Assembly (NCBI RefSeq): GCF_030413175.1
Contig: NZ_CP129212.1
Location: forward strand, 5,680,450 to 5,744,449
Source: Bradyrhizobium roseum
GTDB taxonomy: Bacteria > Pseudomonadota > Alphaproteobacteria > Rhizobiales > Xanthobacteraceae
Direction: 5' to 3'
DNA length: 64,000 nucleotides
Shown: positions 27,601 through 35,571 of the stretch, piece by piece
Position numbering within the stretch: the stretch's first letter is position 1
How the letters are laid out: each line of letters begins with the position of its first letter
Position numbers and translations under genes: made by a program
Notes under the pieces: generated by a model
What the model saw: the letters and a program-made list of their open reading frames with translations, nothing else
What the model was told of the DNA's origin: nothing
Database searches by the model: none

Positions 27601-28033
27601 CCCGCGCCTCGTCCAGGCTCGTCGGTCCAATGGTGCCGTCGATCACGGGCACGCCGCATTGTTTCGCCAGTGCCTTGGCTTGCGCCTTGTCGCCGAATAG
27701 CTCGAGCGCCTCCGGCGACGGCCCGACAAAGACGATGCTTTCCTCGATGCAACGCCGGGCCAGCGCGGCGTTCTCGCTGAGGAAACCGTAGCCCGGGTGC
27801 ACGGCGTCGCATCCGGTGGCCTTGGCCGCCGCGATCACGGCCTCGATGTCGAGATAGGCTCTCGGGCCACGACCCGGGATTTCATGGGCGGCGTCGGCGG
27901 CGCGGACATGCATCGACTGCGCATCGTCGGTGGAATAGATCGCGACCGAAGCGAGCCCGACGTCGCCCGCGGCGCGCGCGATTCGAATGGCGATCTCGCC
28001 ACGGTTGGCGATCAGCAATCTATGGAAGGACAT
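24695..28033 (-). CDS. Single-chain biotin-dependent acyl-CoA carboxylase
   Basis: 1112 residues combining what are usually separate subunits. The biotin carboxylase (about 1-450) begins LLIANRGEIAIRIARAAG and has the ATP-binding loop AGGGGRGMR. A biotin carrier domain carries lysine K541 in ESMKMEH. The carboxyltransferase (about 620-1100) has AEGGGGRPGDTD and G-G-A-I-D-A-P-A-G-D-K-A-A-R-F-L. Single-chain long-chain acyl-CoA carboxylases of this domain order are known from mycobacteria and Rhodopseudomonas. The start is ATG at 28033; the extension to 28123 lacks family similarity. The gene is complete, without frameshift. Acyl-CoA preference cannot be read from sequence. The upstream amidohydrolase is on the same strand, 209 bp away. 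Confidence 0.9.
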   Translation of the reverse strand: MSFHRLLIANRGEIAIRIARAAGDVGLASVAIYSTDDAQSMHVRAADAAHEIPGRGPRAYLDIEAVIAAAKATGCDAVHPGYGFLSENAALARRCIEESIVFVGPSPEALELFGDKAQAKALAKQCGVPVIDGTIGPTSLDEARAFLESLGEHGAIMIKAIAGGGGRGMRIVSDASKLEEAYVRCQSEAMAAFGSDGVYVERLIRNARHIEVQIICDHFGAISHLWERECTIQRRNQKLIEVAPSPSLNDALRGRIIEAAKELAAAANYDNLGTFEFLVDKDARTSEHAFAFIEANPRLQVEHTVTEEVLGLDLVQSQLAVAAGATLGSLGLAQGYIPKPRGFAMQLRVNMEVMDEAGGTRPTGGTLTLFDLPSGPGVRVDTFGYSGYRTSSAFDSLLAKVIVHSAGGEWGDVVHKASRTLREFRIGGVATNIPFLTAILAHPDFVENRVSTGFIEAHVADLVGAASRTAEPTAETALSESSDAADADDDTLALAVAASATGPAGSVSVPAPLQGTIVSIDVQEGDLVRPGQQIAVLESMKMEHLVTAPHGGRVTSVVGEAGATLMQDEAILYLEPAEIDAHDIAEEEEFDLDHIRPDLAELIERHAITLDENRPASVERRRKTNQRTARENVADLVDDGSFVEYGSLAIAAQRRRRTVDDLIRNTPADGLISGVATVNAKKFGADAARCMVISYDYTVLAGTQGHMNHKKIDRMLSLTEQWRLPLVFYAEGGGGRPGDTDRLGMTGLDGPSFVQFAKLSGLVPVIGIVSGYCFAGNAAMLGCCDVIIATRNASIGMGGPAMIEGGGLGVYHPAEVGPVSFQSPNGVIDILVEDEAEATAAAQKYLSYFQGAVTDWKAPDQRLLRRAIPENRLRVYDIRNVIDLLADDGSVLEIRRDFGVGMITAFIRIEGKPFGLIANNPKHLGGAIDAPAGDKAARFLQLCDAFDIPIVSLCDTPGFMVGPEAEKTAIVRHVARMFVTGASLTVPLFGIVLRKGYGLGAQAMIGGGFHASFFTVAWPTGEFGGMGLEGYVRLGFRKEMEAIEDADEREAYYQAKVAELYANGKAVSIASVLEIDEVIDPADTRHWVMSGLRSVPKPEARTTRKRPCIDAW

Positions 28034-28242
28034 CGACGTTTCCGTTCGGGCACCAAAGCGAAATGAACGGGTAACCGCCTCACCTCGCCCTGGGAGCTTC
28101 CCCTTTGCATCTAACGGCAGCACGACACGGCCACCGCTTCAGTTTCTCGTTGCTGAACATGAAACCTTTGCAGGGATTCTGTGCAAGCGGAATTTCGTTC
28201 CACATCGCGGAATTCAAACAGCGGAATGAGGCGCTTAGCGCG

Positions 28243-29685
28243 TTACCGGCAATCGAGCTGCGCTTCGAACCAGCCCTGTAGCGACACCGACAGCGGTTGC
28301 CAGGCACGGTGAAGGCCGGAGAGCTTCGCTGCATTGGTTCGGTAAATGTTGCGCAGTTCCGCGTCGATCGCAGGGAGATCGACGCCGGTGCAGCGGCCTT
28401 CGCTGACGATGGTTCGCCCATCGACCACCACGTCGCGCAACAGCGACGCATTGCCGCGCGCGAACAGAAGGTCGATGGCGTCAACCGGCATGATCTGGTC
28501 GCGGTCAAGCCGATCGAAATCGATCGTAACGAAGTCGGCTGGTGCGCCAGATACCAGTTCGCCCGTTCCCGGCGCGCCGGTGGCCCTGCGGCCGTTGGCG
28601 ATGGCGAGGCCGAGGAATTCGGAAGGAGTCCAGGTGCGCTGGAAGCCAAGGCCGCCATGCATCATCTGAACCAGCCGCATCTCGCGCAGCACGTCGTCGT
28701 CCTCGTCCAGCGCCAGGCCATCGACGCCGACCGCGATGGCGCAGCCGCATTTGTGCGCGGCCGCGATCGGCGCCAGGCCGGAGCGCAGATGCATATTGGA
28801 AGAGAAATTGGTGACGATGCGCGCGCCGGAAGCTGCGATCATCTCGATCTCGTCGGGGCGGGCATGGATGCAATGCGCCAGCGTCAGCCGCTCCGACAGG
28901 AAGCCGATGTCGCGGAGATAGCGGACGATGCCGTCCGGAAAATGCCGGTCCGCCCAGGCGCGCTGATAGATCGTCTCCAGCAGATGCATGTGGATGCGCC
29001 GCCCGGTCAACGCGGAGTTTTCCGCCACCGTTTCCAGCAGCGGCTTCGAGCACCACTGCACGCCGGCCGGGCCAAGCTGGACATCGACCATGGGCCCCGC
29101 GATGGCTGAGGCAATCGCGTCCGTGAGTTCGATATAGGCTTTCGGCGACATCGGCGCGCGAACGAACAACTGCTCGATGGTGCTGCGATCATCGTTGGAA
29201 AGGCTCGCCAGGACCGGCGCTTCATCGCCATACACCACCGGATTTTGATCGCGCACCGCGATCGCGAAGGCGATACGGATGCCGACGTCGGACGCCGCGC
29301 GCGCAATCGCGCTGGCCTCTTCCACCAACGGCATCGTGCCGCTCGGGCGGGTGTAATGGATCATCATCGACGCACAACCGGCGCGCGCCGAGCGGGCCAG
29401 CGCGGACGCCGCGGTGAGGTACGGATCGACCGGCGTGCCGAGCGCGGAGCGGAGAATCCAGCTTTCCAGCGGCATGCCGAGCGCGCCGAACGAGGATGCG
29501 GTCGGGCGGGCGTGGTCGTGGGCGTTCACGAAGGCGGGAAGGATGAGAACGCGCGGACCGGCTGGGAACTGCGCTCCGGCGGAGATATCGGCGATGATGC
29601 CGCTATCGTGCCGAAGCAGAACGTTTTCGAGCAGGCCGCGGTCAGCGCCGGAGAACAGGCTGTGAGCGGCAACTTCCATGGTCAT
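28243..29685 (-). CDS. Cytosine deaminase/TrzA-type amidohydrolase
   Basis: 480-residue amidohydrolase. Metal ligands are visible in V-N-A-H-D-H-A-R (HxH), H in RRIHMHLLET, H in TLAHCIHA and D in AVGVDGLALDEDDD. This is the mononuclear-metal pattern of the cytosine deaminase/atrazine chlorohydrolase group. ATG at 29685 is supported by GGGGAGGG just upstream. It lies downstream of an NMT1-type ABC importer, separated by a repeat, and may process the imported compound. The exact substrate is unknown; deamination or hydrolysis of a pyrimidine-like or other N-heterocycle is the best guess. Confidence 0.82.
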   Translation of the reverse strand: MTMEVAAHSLFSGADRGLLENVLLRHDSGIIADISAGAQFPAGPRVLILPAFVNAHDHARPTASSFGALGMPLESWILRSALGTPVDPYLTAASALARSARAGCASMMIHYTRPSGTMPLVEEASAIARAASDVGIRIAFAIAVRDQNPVVYGDEAPVLASLSNDDRSTIEQLFVRAPMSPKAYIELTDAIASAIAGPMVDVQLGPAGVQWCSKPLLETVAENSALTGRRIHMHLLETIYQRAWADRHFPDGIVRYLRDIGFLSERLTLAHCIHARPDEIEMIAASGARIVTNFSSNMHLRSGLAPIAAAHKCGCAIAVGVDGLALDEDDDVLREMRLVQMMHGGLGFQRTWTPSEFLGLAIANGRRATGAPGTGELVSGAPADFVTIDFDRLDRDQIMPVDAIDLLFARGNASLLRDVVVDGRTIVSEGRCTGVDLPAIDAELRNIYRTNAAKLSGLHRAWQPLSVSLQGWFEAQLDCR

Positions 29686-29699
29686 GACGCGCCCTCCCC

Positions 29700-29781
29700 G
29701 TCATTGCGAGCGCAGCGAAGCAATCCATTTCTCCACTTGCTGAGGCATGTATTGCTTCGTCGCTACGCTCCTCGCAATGAC
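29700..29781. repeat. Intergenic inverted repeat (GTCATTGCGAG family), copy 1
   Basis: 82-bp unit. The left half, GTCATTGCGAG..CAGCGAAGCAAT, is mirrored by ATTGCTTCGTCGCTACGCTCCTCGCAATGAC on the right. The same element occurs at 33491-33573. It separates the binding-protein gene from the amidohydrolase in what would otherwise be one operon. Confidence 0.75.
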
Positions 29782-29810
29782 GCTGTGAAAGCCCAATTCG
29801 GCACAAACAC

Positions 29811-30836
29811 TCAATTCGCCGTGTACACCAGCTCCCGCTCCGCCCGCGGCGGCAGGAATTCGCGCGAGAAGATTTCCGCCGGTGTCGGCGTCCGCGACAA
29901 CTGGTAGCCCTCGACGATGATACCGATGGCGCGGGCCATACGGTCGTCCTTGACGTCGCCGACGCCGATTTCCTTCATCTCGGGCGAAACGATCAGCTTG
30001 TCGAAGGAATATTGCAGGCGACGCTTTTCAACCTCGACGTTGATCAGGTTGTCGTAGTTGACGGCAGCTTTCATCCCGGCGTTCTGATCCTTGGCGATCG
30101 CGATCATGCCCTTGTTGACGGCGCGAACGAGGCCGGCGACGGCCTTCGGATTGGACGCCAGCAGCTTGCGCGAGACCATCACGCCGTTGGAATAGAGATC
30201 GAGGCCGTAATCGCCGAACTGGAACCATTTGTAGTCCTTGTCGGGATCCTGGCGGTTCAGCACGAGATTGAAATAGCTGGTGATATTGAACACCAGGGCA
30301 GCGTCGATGTCGCCCTTGATCAGCATCGGCTCCTGCAGGTTGGGCGCCATGTTGGATATCTTGATCTTCTCGCCCTCGAGCTTGTTCTTTTGCGCGAACA
30401 CCGGAAGCAGCCGGGTGGTCGGTGTGCCCTGAGCGCCGCCGAGCGTGCGGCCCTCGAAATCCTTGATGCTGTTGATGCCGCTGGTCTTCTTGGTGACGAT
30501 CGCGAATGGCGGCTGGTTCCAGATCATGTAGACCATGACCGGCGCATCCTGCGGCTTGGTCGAGGCGTTCTGGATGATGGCGTTGACGTCGCCGAAGCCG
30601 GCGTCATAGGCACCCGACATGATGCGCGTCACGGTGGCGCCGGAGCCCTCGCCCTGGTCGATCACGACGTTGAGGCCTTCCGCTTTGAAGTAGCCATTGT
30701 CCTTGGCGTAGAAGAACGCCGCGTCCGAGCCTTGCGTCTTCCAGCCGAGCGTGAACTTGATCGTCGTTTCCTGGGCGGTTGCCGTGCCGGCGAACAAGGC
30801 AACTCCGAACAGCGCGGCGCTTACTCTGGCTAACAT
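29811..30836 (-). CDS. NMT1/THI5-like ABC importer binding protein
   Basis: 341 residues. A signal peptide (MLARVSAALFGVALFAGTATAQE) precedes a type II binding fold of the NMT1/THI5-like group: LGWKTQGSDAAFFYAKDNGYF, then GEGSGATVTRIMSGAYDAGFGD. This group binds pyrimidines such as formylaminopyrimidine, riboflavin or other aromatic molecules, and also taurine or sulfonates. ATG at 30836 follows AAGGAG. It forms an importer with the permease and ATPase upstream. Beside cytosine-deaminase-like enzymes, an N-heterocyclic cargo is likelier than a sulfonate; this is inferred. Confidence 0.87.
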   Translation of the reverse strand: MLARVSAALFGVALFAGTATAQETTIKFTLGWKTQGSDAAFFYAKDNGYFKAEGLNVVIDQGEGSGATVTRIMSGAYDAGFGDVNAIIQNASTKPQDAPVMVYMIWNQPPFAIVTKKTSGINSIKDFEGRTLGGAQGTPTTRLLPVFAQKNKLEGEKIKISNMAPNLQEPMLIKGDIDAALVFNITSYFNLVLNRQDPDKDYKWFQFGDYGLDLYSNGVMVSRKLLASNPKAVAGLVRAVNKGMIAIAKDQNAGMKAAVNYDNLINVEVEKRRLQYSFDKLIVSPEMKEIGVGDVKDDRMARAIGIIVEGYQLSRTPTPAEIFSREFLPPRAERELVYTAN

Positions 30837-30879
30837 CGTGGTCTCCTTGACGGGTTTGGATGGCGGTTGGAAATCCGGT

Positions 30880-31656
30880 TCACGTGGCGATCACGTCGTT
30901 CTTGCGGGTGGCCCATCCGGTGACACGTCCCTCGATCACCGAGAAAATCGCATAGAGCGCGACGCCGAGGCCGGCGAGCACGAACAGGCCGGCAAACACC
31001 AGCGGCACGTTGAAATTGGAGGATGCGGTCATCATGACGTTGCCGATGCCGCGGTTCGAGGCCACGGTCTCGGACAGCACCGCGCCGACAAAGGCGTAGG
31101 AGACCGCGACCTTCAGCGAGGCAAAGAAGAACGGCATGGTCCGCGGCAGCCCGACATTCCAGAGAATGTCAAGCTTGCTGGCGCCGAGCGCCTTCAGCAC
31201 ATCCTCCAGTTCGGGCTCGGTGGTGGCGAGACCGGTCGCGATGTTGACCACGATCGGAAAGAAGCAGATCGAGAGCGCGGTCAGCACCGCCGGCACCGAG
31301 CCCGAGCCGAACCACAACACGAAGATCGGCACCACCGCGACCTTCGGGATCGAGGAGAAGCCGACCAGCAGCGGATAGGCGGTGTCATAGGCGGTCTTCG
31401 AAACACCGATCACCGCGCCCAGCACGACGCCTAGGCCGACCCCGAGCACGAAGCCGATCATGGTCGTCGCCAGCGTCTGCAGGATGTGGGGCCACAGGAT
31501 CGGGAATTTTTCGAACAGCGTGGCGAACACCTGCGACGGGCGCGGCAGCACCAGGTCGGACATGCCGGTCATCAGGCAGAACAGTTCCCAGGCGACGAAG
31601 AACAGCACGATCAGTCCCGCCGACCAGGCCTTCTGGCGATAATCGAGATCGGGCAT
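30880..31656 (-). CDS. ABC importer permease (SsuC/ThiX type)
   Basis: 258 residues with about six membrane helices and the EAA loop L-E-D-V-L-K-A-L-G-A-S-K-L-D-I-L-W-N-V-G-L-P near residues 150-172 that docks the ATPase. It starts one base after the ATPase stop (TGACATG arrangement) and ends 43 bp before the binding-protein gene. Function: channel for the NMT1/THI5-type cargo. Confidence 0.9.
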   Translation of the reverse strand: MPDLDYRQKAWSAGLIVLFFVAWELFCLMTGMSDLVLPRPSQVFATLFEKFPILWPHILQTLATTMIGFVLGVGLGVVLGAVIGVSKTAYDTAYPLLVGFSSIPKVAVVPIFVLWFGSGSVPAVLTALSICFFPIVVNIATGLATTEPELEDVLKALGASKLDILWNVGLPRTMPFFFASLKVAVSYAFVGAVLSETVASNRGIGNVMMTASSNFNVPLVFAGLFVLAGLGVALYAIFSVIEGRVTGWATRKNDVIAT

Positions 31657-31657
31657 G

Positions 31658-32539
31658 TCAGGCCGCTCCCTGGGTTGCGGCGGTCGATCTTGACGCGGTT
31701 CTGGCGTCCTCGATGAAGGCGCGCAGCTTCTGGTTCAGCGCGACGAAATCCGGCTCGAATGTCATCGCTACCGTGCGCGGGCGAGCGAAGGTGACGTGGC
31801 TGTCGTCGAGGATCCGGCCGGGTCGGGCGCTCATCACGCAGATGCGGCTGCCGAGAAACGCCGCCTCGCGCAGGTCATGCGTGACCAGCAGCACGGTCGG
31901 CTTGTGTGCGATCCAGAGGTCCTGAAGGATCGACCACAGTTCTTCCCGCGTGAACTGGTCGAGCGCACCGAACGGCTCGTCGAGCAGCAGCATGCGCGGC
32001 TCGTGGATCAGTGCGCGGCACAGATTGGCGCGCTGAAGCATGCCGCCGGATAGTTGCCAGGGATAGCGGTTGCCAAATCCCTTGAGGCCGACCTGCTCCA
32101 GCAGCGCATTGGCCTTGTCGCGGAATTCGGTTTTGCGCAGTTTTCGGAACTGCGAGCGGAAGGGCTCGACAATCTTGAGCGGCAGCATGATGTTCCGCTC
32201 GATCGTCATCCAGGGCAGCATGGTCGGGTTCTGAAACGCCATCCCGACCCGCAGGGCGCGTGCCGCCACTTCCCGGCCGCCGACAATGACGACGCCGGTG
32301 GATGGCTGCACCAGCCCGCTCACCAGCCGCAGGATGGTAGACTTGCCGCATCCGGAAGGCCCGACCAGCGCAACGAACTCACCGTCAGCGATCCGCAAGC
32401 TCGTCGTGGCAAGCGCCGGCACCGCGCGGTCGCCGCGGCCGAAAGTGACCGAGGCCTCGGACAGTTCGATGGCGATGGCTGCGGCGGAAGCCGGAACCGG
32501 CACGCCGGAGAACTCGGAATGGGGCTGCATGCGCATCAT
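31658..32539 (-). CDS. ABC importer ATPase (SsuB/TauB type)
   Basis: About 293 residues. Walker A is GPSGCGKST, the signature is LSGGMLQRANLCRAL and Walker B LLLDEPFGALD. The start is uncertain: ATG at 32539, 32536 or 32530, or TTG at 32557; no good ribosome site supports any. I chose 32539. The 15-bp motif AAGTGCATGCAAACC lies directly before it, suggesting a short leader with control at the promoter. It heads the importer operon and is divergent from the GntR gene. Confidence 0.88.
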   Translation of the reverse strand: MMRMQPHSEFSGVPVPASAAAIAIELSEASVTFGRGDRAVPALATTSLRIADGEFVALVGPSGCGKSTILRLVSGLVQPSTGVVIVGGREVAARALRVGMAFQNPTMLPWMTIERNIMLPLKIVEPFRSQFRKLRKTEFRDKANALLEQVGLKGFGNRYPWQLSGGMLQRANLCRALIHEPRMLLLDEPFGALDQFTREELWSILQDLWIAHKPTVLLVTHDLREAAFLGSRICVMSARPGRILDDSHVTFARPRTVAMTFEPDFVALNQKLRAFIEDARTASRSTAATQGAA

Positions 32540-32545
32540 GGCTGG

Positions 32546-32684
32546 AAGTGCATGCAAACCGGATGCCAGCCAAACTCGCCTTGAAAAACAAGGGCATCAC
32601 GGACGACGACAAAACCGCCGGATTCCTTTTGTGCAATCCAGCCTTCAAACTGCATGCAATTGAGGCGCTCGATCGGTGCACAAT
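32546..32684. promoter_or_regulatory. Cluster of TGCATGCA-type motifs between importer and gntR
   Basis: Four related sites in the divergent region: AAGTGCATGCAAACC (32546-32560), TTTTGTGCAATCC (32627-32639), TTCAAACTGCATGCAATTGA (32644-32663) and GGTGCACAAT (32675-32684). The TCAAACTGCATGCA form recurs at 34055-34074. They are likely binding sites for the adjacent GntR protein, giving autoregulation and control of the importer. Confidence 0.55.
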
Positions 32685-32730
32685 TATGATATGAAATCGC
32701 CGTTCGAAGCCAATTCTCGAGGATTCGCCG

Positions 32731-33489
32731 ATGGCGCCTCGCACCGCCAGCAAAACCGCCGAATCATCCGACAAGGTCGGCGTGATCTGCCGCGCGCTGC
32801 GCCGCGCCATCATCGAGCAGGCGCTGGAGCCCGGCGCGAAACTGCCTGAGGATTCGCTTGGCGAACGGTTCGGCGTCAGCCGCACCATTGCGCGGCATGC
32901 GCTGGGACAGCTCGCCGCGGAAGGCCTCGTCGAGCTTCGCCGTAACCGGATCGCCGTCGTGGCGACGCCTAGCTGGCAGGAAGCCCGCGACGCCTTTGAT
33001 ATCCGGATCGAGCTTGAGCGGCTGGTGGTGCGACAGCTCGCCGGCAAGCTGAGCAAAAGCCAGATCGCCGAACTCAACGCCCATGTCGACGCCGAGGACC
33101 GCGCCCGCGACGGCACCGACGCGGTGTCGATCCGCCTCGCGACGGAATTCCACATCCTGCTCGCCCAGATGACGAACAGTCCGATCCTGGTGCGTTACGT
33201 CAGCGAAGTCGCCTATCGCTGCTGCCTCACGTTATCCTTGTACAGCCGCCCGCATTCGTCGGAATGCGCGATCAACGAGCATCGCGCGATCATCGCGGCG
33301 CTGGTCAAGGGCGACGAAGCCAAGGTGATGGGACTGATGCACAGCCACCTGGATTCAGTCGCCAGTCGCGCGCTGGTCGCCCCTGCCCCGCAACGCGGCC
33401 GCGATCTGCTGGATATTCTGGCGCCCTATGCCGAGGAAGGCGACGGCGGGCGCGTGGTGAAACTGCCGAAGGTGGTCAGGGCGCGCTGA
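32731..33489 (+). CDS. GntR family regulator (FadR/FCD type)
   Basis: 252 residues. N-terminal winged helix (about 12-75) with LPEDSLGERFGVSRTIARHAL, followed by an all-helical effector domain with FDIRIELERLVV and the histidines F-H-I-L-L and N-E-H-R-A-I expected of metal-binding FCD domains. It is divergent from the importer operon. The recurring TGCATGCA motif on both sides of 32600 and near 34060 suggests that it controls the importer, the SnoaL-like gene and the second amidohydrolase. The effector is unknown. Confidence 0.88.
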   Translation: MAPRTASKTAESSDKVGVICRALRRAIIEQALEPGAKLPEDSLGERFGVSRTIARHALGQLAAEGLVELRRNRIAVVATPSWQEARDAFDIRIELERLVVRQLAGKLSKSQIAELNAHVDAEDRARDGTDAVSIRLATEFHILLAQMTNSPILVRYVSEVAYRCCLTLSLYSRPHSSECAINEHRAIIAALVKGDEAKVMGLMHSHLDSVASRALVAPAPQRGRDLLDILAPYAEEGDGGRVVKLPKVVRAR

Positions 33490-33490
33490 T

Positions 33491-33573
33491 CGTCGTTGCG
33501 AGGAGCGCAGCGACGAAGCAATCTAGACTTGCTTTGCCGCACGATGGATTGCTTCGCTGCGCTCGCAATGACG
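33491..33573. repeat. Intergenic inverted repeat (GTCATTGCGAG family), copy 2
   Basis: 83-bp unit, CGTCGTTGCGAGGAGCGCAG at one end and CTGCGCTCGCAATGACG at the other. It is the same element as 29700-29781. It lies between the convergent gntR and SnoaL-like genes. Confidence 0.75.
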
Positions 33574-33584
33574 GCAGCGAGCCC

Positions 33585-34016
33585 CTACGCCTCGATCCCC
33601 CGCTGCACCAGAATGCGCTCGGCGCTGTCGTTCCAGACGTCCATCTTCACGATCTGTCCGCCCTTCACCACAAAACGATCGACATAGCGGTTGCCTTCGA
33701 ACGGCGTGCCGTCGATCCATTCGCCGTAGAGCGTGCCGATGCTGTAGACCACGGTCTCGTCCGCGCCCGGACAGACGTCAAACCGATCCATCTGCTTCTT
33801 GACCCAGCGATAGCGCCGCGCGTTGAAGCCGGTCGGCCCGCGCGGATGATCGAATTCGCGCCCGCCGGTGAAGGTGATGATCGTGCCGGGCTTCATGTAG
33901 GCCGCCGCGGCATTCGGGTCCGGGATCATCGAGGCCGTGAGATAGGCCTCGACCACTTCGGCGTCGGACATTCGCTTGGGTTCGTTCTTGGACTGGGCTT
34001 CGGCGGCAACGGACAT
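33585..34016 (-). CDS. SnoaL/NTF2-like protein
   Basis: 143-residue single domain of the NTF2 fold: helical start (DAEVVEAYLTASM), then beta strands with GTIITFTGG and a typical end K-M-D-V-W-N-D-S-A-E. Members are ester- or ring-acting enzymes or binding proteins, and activity cannot be predicted. ATG at 34016 is supported by AGGAGAG. It is divergent from an amidohydrolase across a region with two TGCATGCA-type motifs, so it probably belongs to the GntR-controlled set. Confidence 0.78.
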   Translation of the reverse strand: MSVAAEAQSKNEPKRMSDAEVVEAYLTASMIPDPNAAAAYMKPGTIITFTGGREFDHPRGPTGFNARRYRWVKKQMDRFDVCPGADETVVYSIGTLYGEWIDGTPFEGNRYVDRFVVKGGQIVKMDVWNDSAERILVQRGIEA

Positions 34017-34054
34017 CACGGTCTCTCCTGACCGCCGAACTCTACAATCAGCCC

Positions 34055-34110
34055 ATCAAACTGCATGCACATATTTTGAACAATCCGGCCTCAAAACTGC
34101 ACACAATCTG
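34055..34110. promoter_or_regulatory. Second pair of TCAAACTGCA motifs in a divergent promoter
   Basis: ATCAAACTGCATGCACATAT (34055-34074) and TCAAAACTGCACACAATCTG (34091-34110) lie between the SnoaL-like gene and the amidohydrolase. The first shares 13 consecutive bases with the site at 32644-32663. They are likely operators of the same GntR regulator. Confidence 0.55.
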
Positions 34111-34167
34111 GAGCTGCCCCGGAAACCCCGTTCCGCTAGGTTGGGGCTTCCTCCAACCCGCTGCGCG

Positions 34168-35409
34168 ATGAACACCAGAACCGCCTTCGACCTGATCTTC
34201 CGCAACGCCCTGACGCGAGCCTCAGCGACGCCGGTCGATATCGGCATTGCCGGCGGCCGCATCGCCGCCGTCGAACCCCGCCTCGCCTGCGAGGCGACCG
34301 AGATCGACGTCGGTGGCAAGCTTGTCCTGCCAGGTTTCGTCGACACGCATATTCACCTCGACAAGGCCTGTCTGCTCGGCCGCTGTGGTCATGACCATGG
34401 CAGCGTGGCGGAGGCCATCGCCGCGGTCGCGGCCATGAAGCGCGACTTCACGGTGGAAGACGTTTACGCGCGCGGCGCAAAGGTGATCGAGCGGGCCATC
34501 GTGCATGGCACGACGCGGATGCGCACCCATGTCGAGATCGATCCGCGCATCGGCCTGCGCAGCTTCGAGGCGATCAAGGCGCTGAAGCGCAACTATGCCT
34601 GGGCGCTCGATCTCTCCCTCTGCGTGTTTCCCCAGGAGGGCCTGACCAACGATCCCGGCGCCGAGGAACTTTTGATCGCGGCGCTGCGCGACGGCGGCGA
34701 AGCGATCGGCGGCTGTCCCTACATGGACACCGACCCGAACGCGCATCTCGAAACGATTTTCGATCTGGCGCTTGAGTTCGACGTCGATGTCGACCTGCAC
34801 CTCGATTTTGATCTCGACCCGTCATGGTGGCATCTCGAAGAGGTCTGCCGGCAAACCGAACGGCGCAACTACCAGGGCCGGGTCGCGATCGGTCATGCCA
34901 CCAAATTGTCGGCGCTCCCCCCGGACCGGCTGAAAGAAGCGACGGCGCGCCTCGCCAAATCAGGCGTCGCCGTCACGGTGCTGCCCGCGACCGATCTCTA
35001 TCTGATGGGCCGCGACGCCACGCACAACGCGCCGCGCGGGCTGACGGTGGCGCACAAGCTCGTCGAAAGCGGCGTCCTGTGTTCGGTCGCCACCAACAAC
35101 GTGCTCAATCCCTTCACGCCGTTCGGCGACGCCTCGCTTTTGAGAATGGCAAATTTCTACGCCAATGTCGCGCATGCCGGCATCAGCGAATTCGACGCCT
35201 GCCTCGATCTCGTCACCGAACTGCCGGCGCGGCTGATGAATTTGAGGGATTACGGTATCGCGCCGGGTAACGCTGCAGATCTGGTCATTCTCGATACCGA
35301 CAGCGGCACCAATGCAATTGCCGAGCTGCCCGACCTGCTGATGGGATTCAAGAACGGGCGAAAGGTGTTCGAGCGCGAAAGGCCGACGCTGTTTCCGCCG
35401 AACGCCTAG
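34168..35409 (+). CDS. Cytosine deaminase-like amidohydrolase
   Basis: 413 residues. Metal-site motifs: V-D-T-H-I-H-L-D-K (HxH), H in DVDLHLDFD, H in IGHATKL, and N-N-V-L-N-P-F-T-P-F-G where cytosine deaminases have their DN..DP loop. The pattern is close to the CodA/N-isopropylammelide group (DAP2-like). The ATG at 34168 is taken; an upstream extension overlaps the operator region and the SnoaL-like gene. It ends nine bases before a strong hairpin. Together with the importer and the other amidohydrolase it suggests stepwise breakdown of a nitrogen heterocycle; the substrate is unknown. Confidence 0.83.
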   Translation: MNTRTAFDLIFRNALTRASATPVDIGIAGGRIAAVEPRLACEATEIDVGGKLVLPGFVDTHIHLDKACLLGRCGHDHGSVAEAIAAVAAMKRDFTVEDVYARGAKVIERAIVHGTTRMRTHVEIDPRIGLRSFEAIKALKRNYAWALDLSLCVFPQEGLTNDPGAEELLIAALRDGGEAIGGCPYMDTDPNAHLETIFDLALEFDVDVDLHLDFDLDPSWWHLEEVCRQTERRNYQGRVAIGHATKLSALPPDRLKEATARLAKSGVAVTVLPATDLYLMGRDATHNAPRGLTVAHKLVESGVLCSVATNNVLNPFTPFGDASLLRMANFYANVAHAGISEFDACLDLVTELPARLMNLRDYGIAPGNAADLVILDTDSGTNAIAELPDLLMGFKNGRKVFERERPTLFPPNA

Positions 35410-35417
35410 AAGCTCTC

Positions 35418-35448
35418 CGTAATGGCCGGGCTTGACCCGGCCATTACG
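35418..35448. terminator. Perfect 13-bp hairpin after the amidohydrolase
   Basis: CGTAATGGCCGGG-CTTGA-CCCGGCCATTACG begins nine bases after the stop codon. It has no T-tract. It may end transcription with Rho, protect the mRNA end, or simply be one of the dispersed repeats: a degenerate relative (GTCAAGCCCGGCCATGACGG) lies near 36802, after the next gene. Confidence 0.5.
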
Positions 35449-35571
35449 AAAGAGCGGAAGAAGCCCATGCAGGCCCCGCTCTGGCGTTATGCGCCGCCCT
35501 CCAATTGACCTGCCCGCCAATCCATTGTTGTACTCAGCCCAATCACAACAACACGTCCGGGGCAGGAAATC

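Noticed and set aside
29700..33573. Composite transposon flanked by the GTCATTGCGAG elements
   Set aside because: The elements are short hairpin repeats with no transposase or target duplication; kept only as repeats and a low-interest finding.
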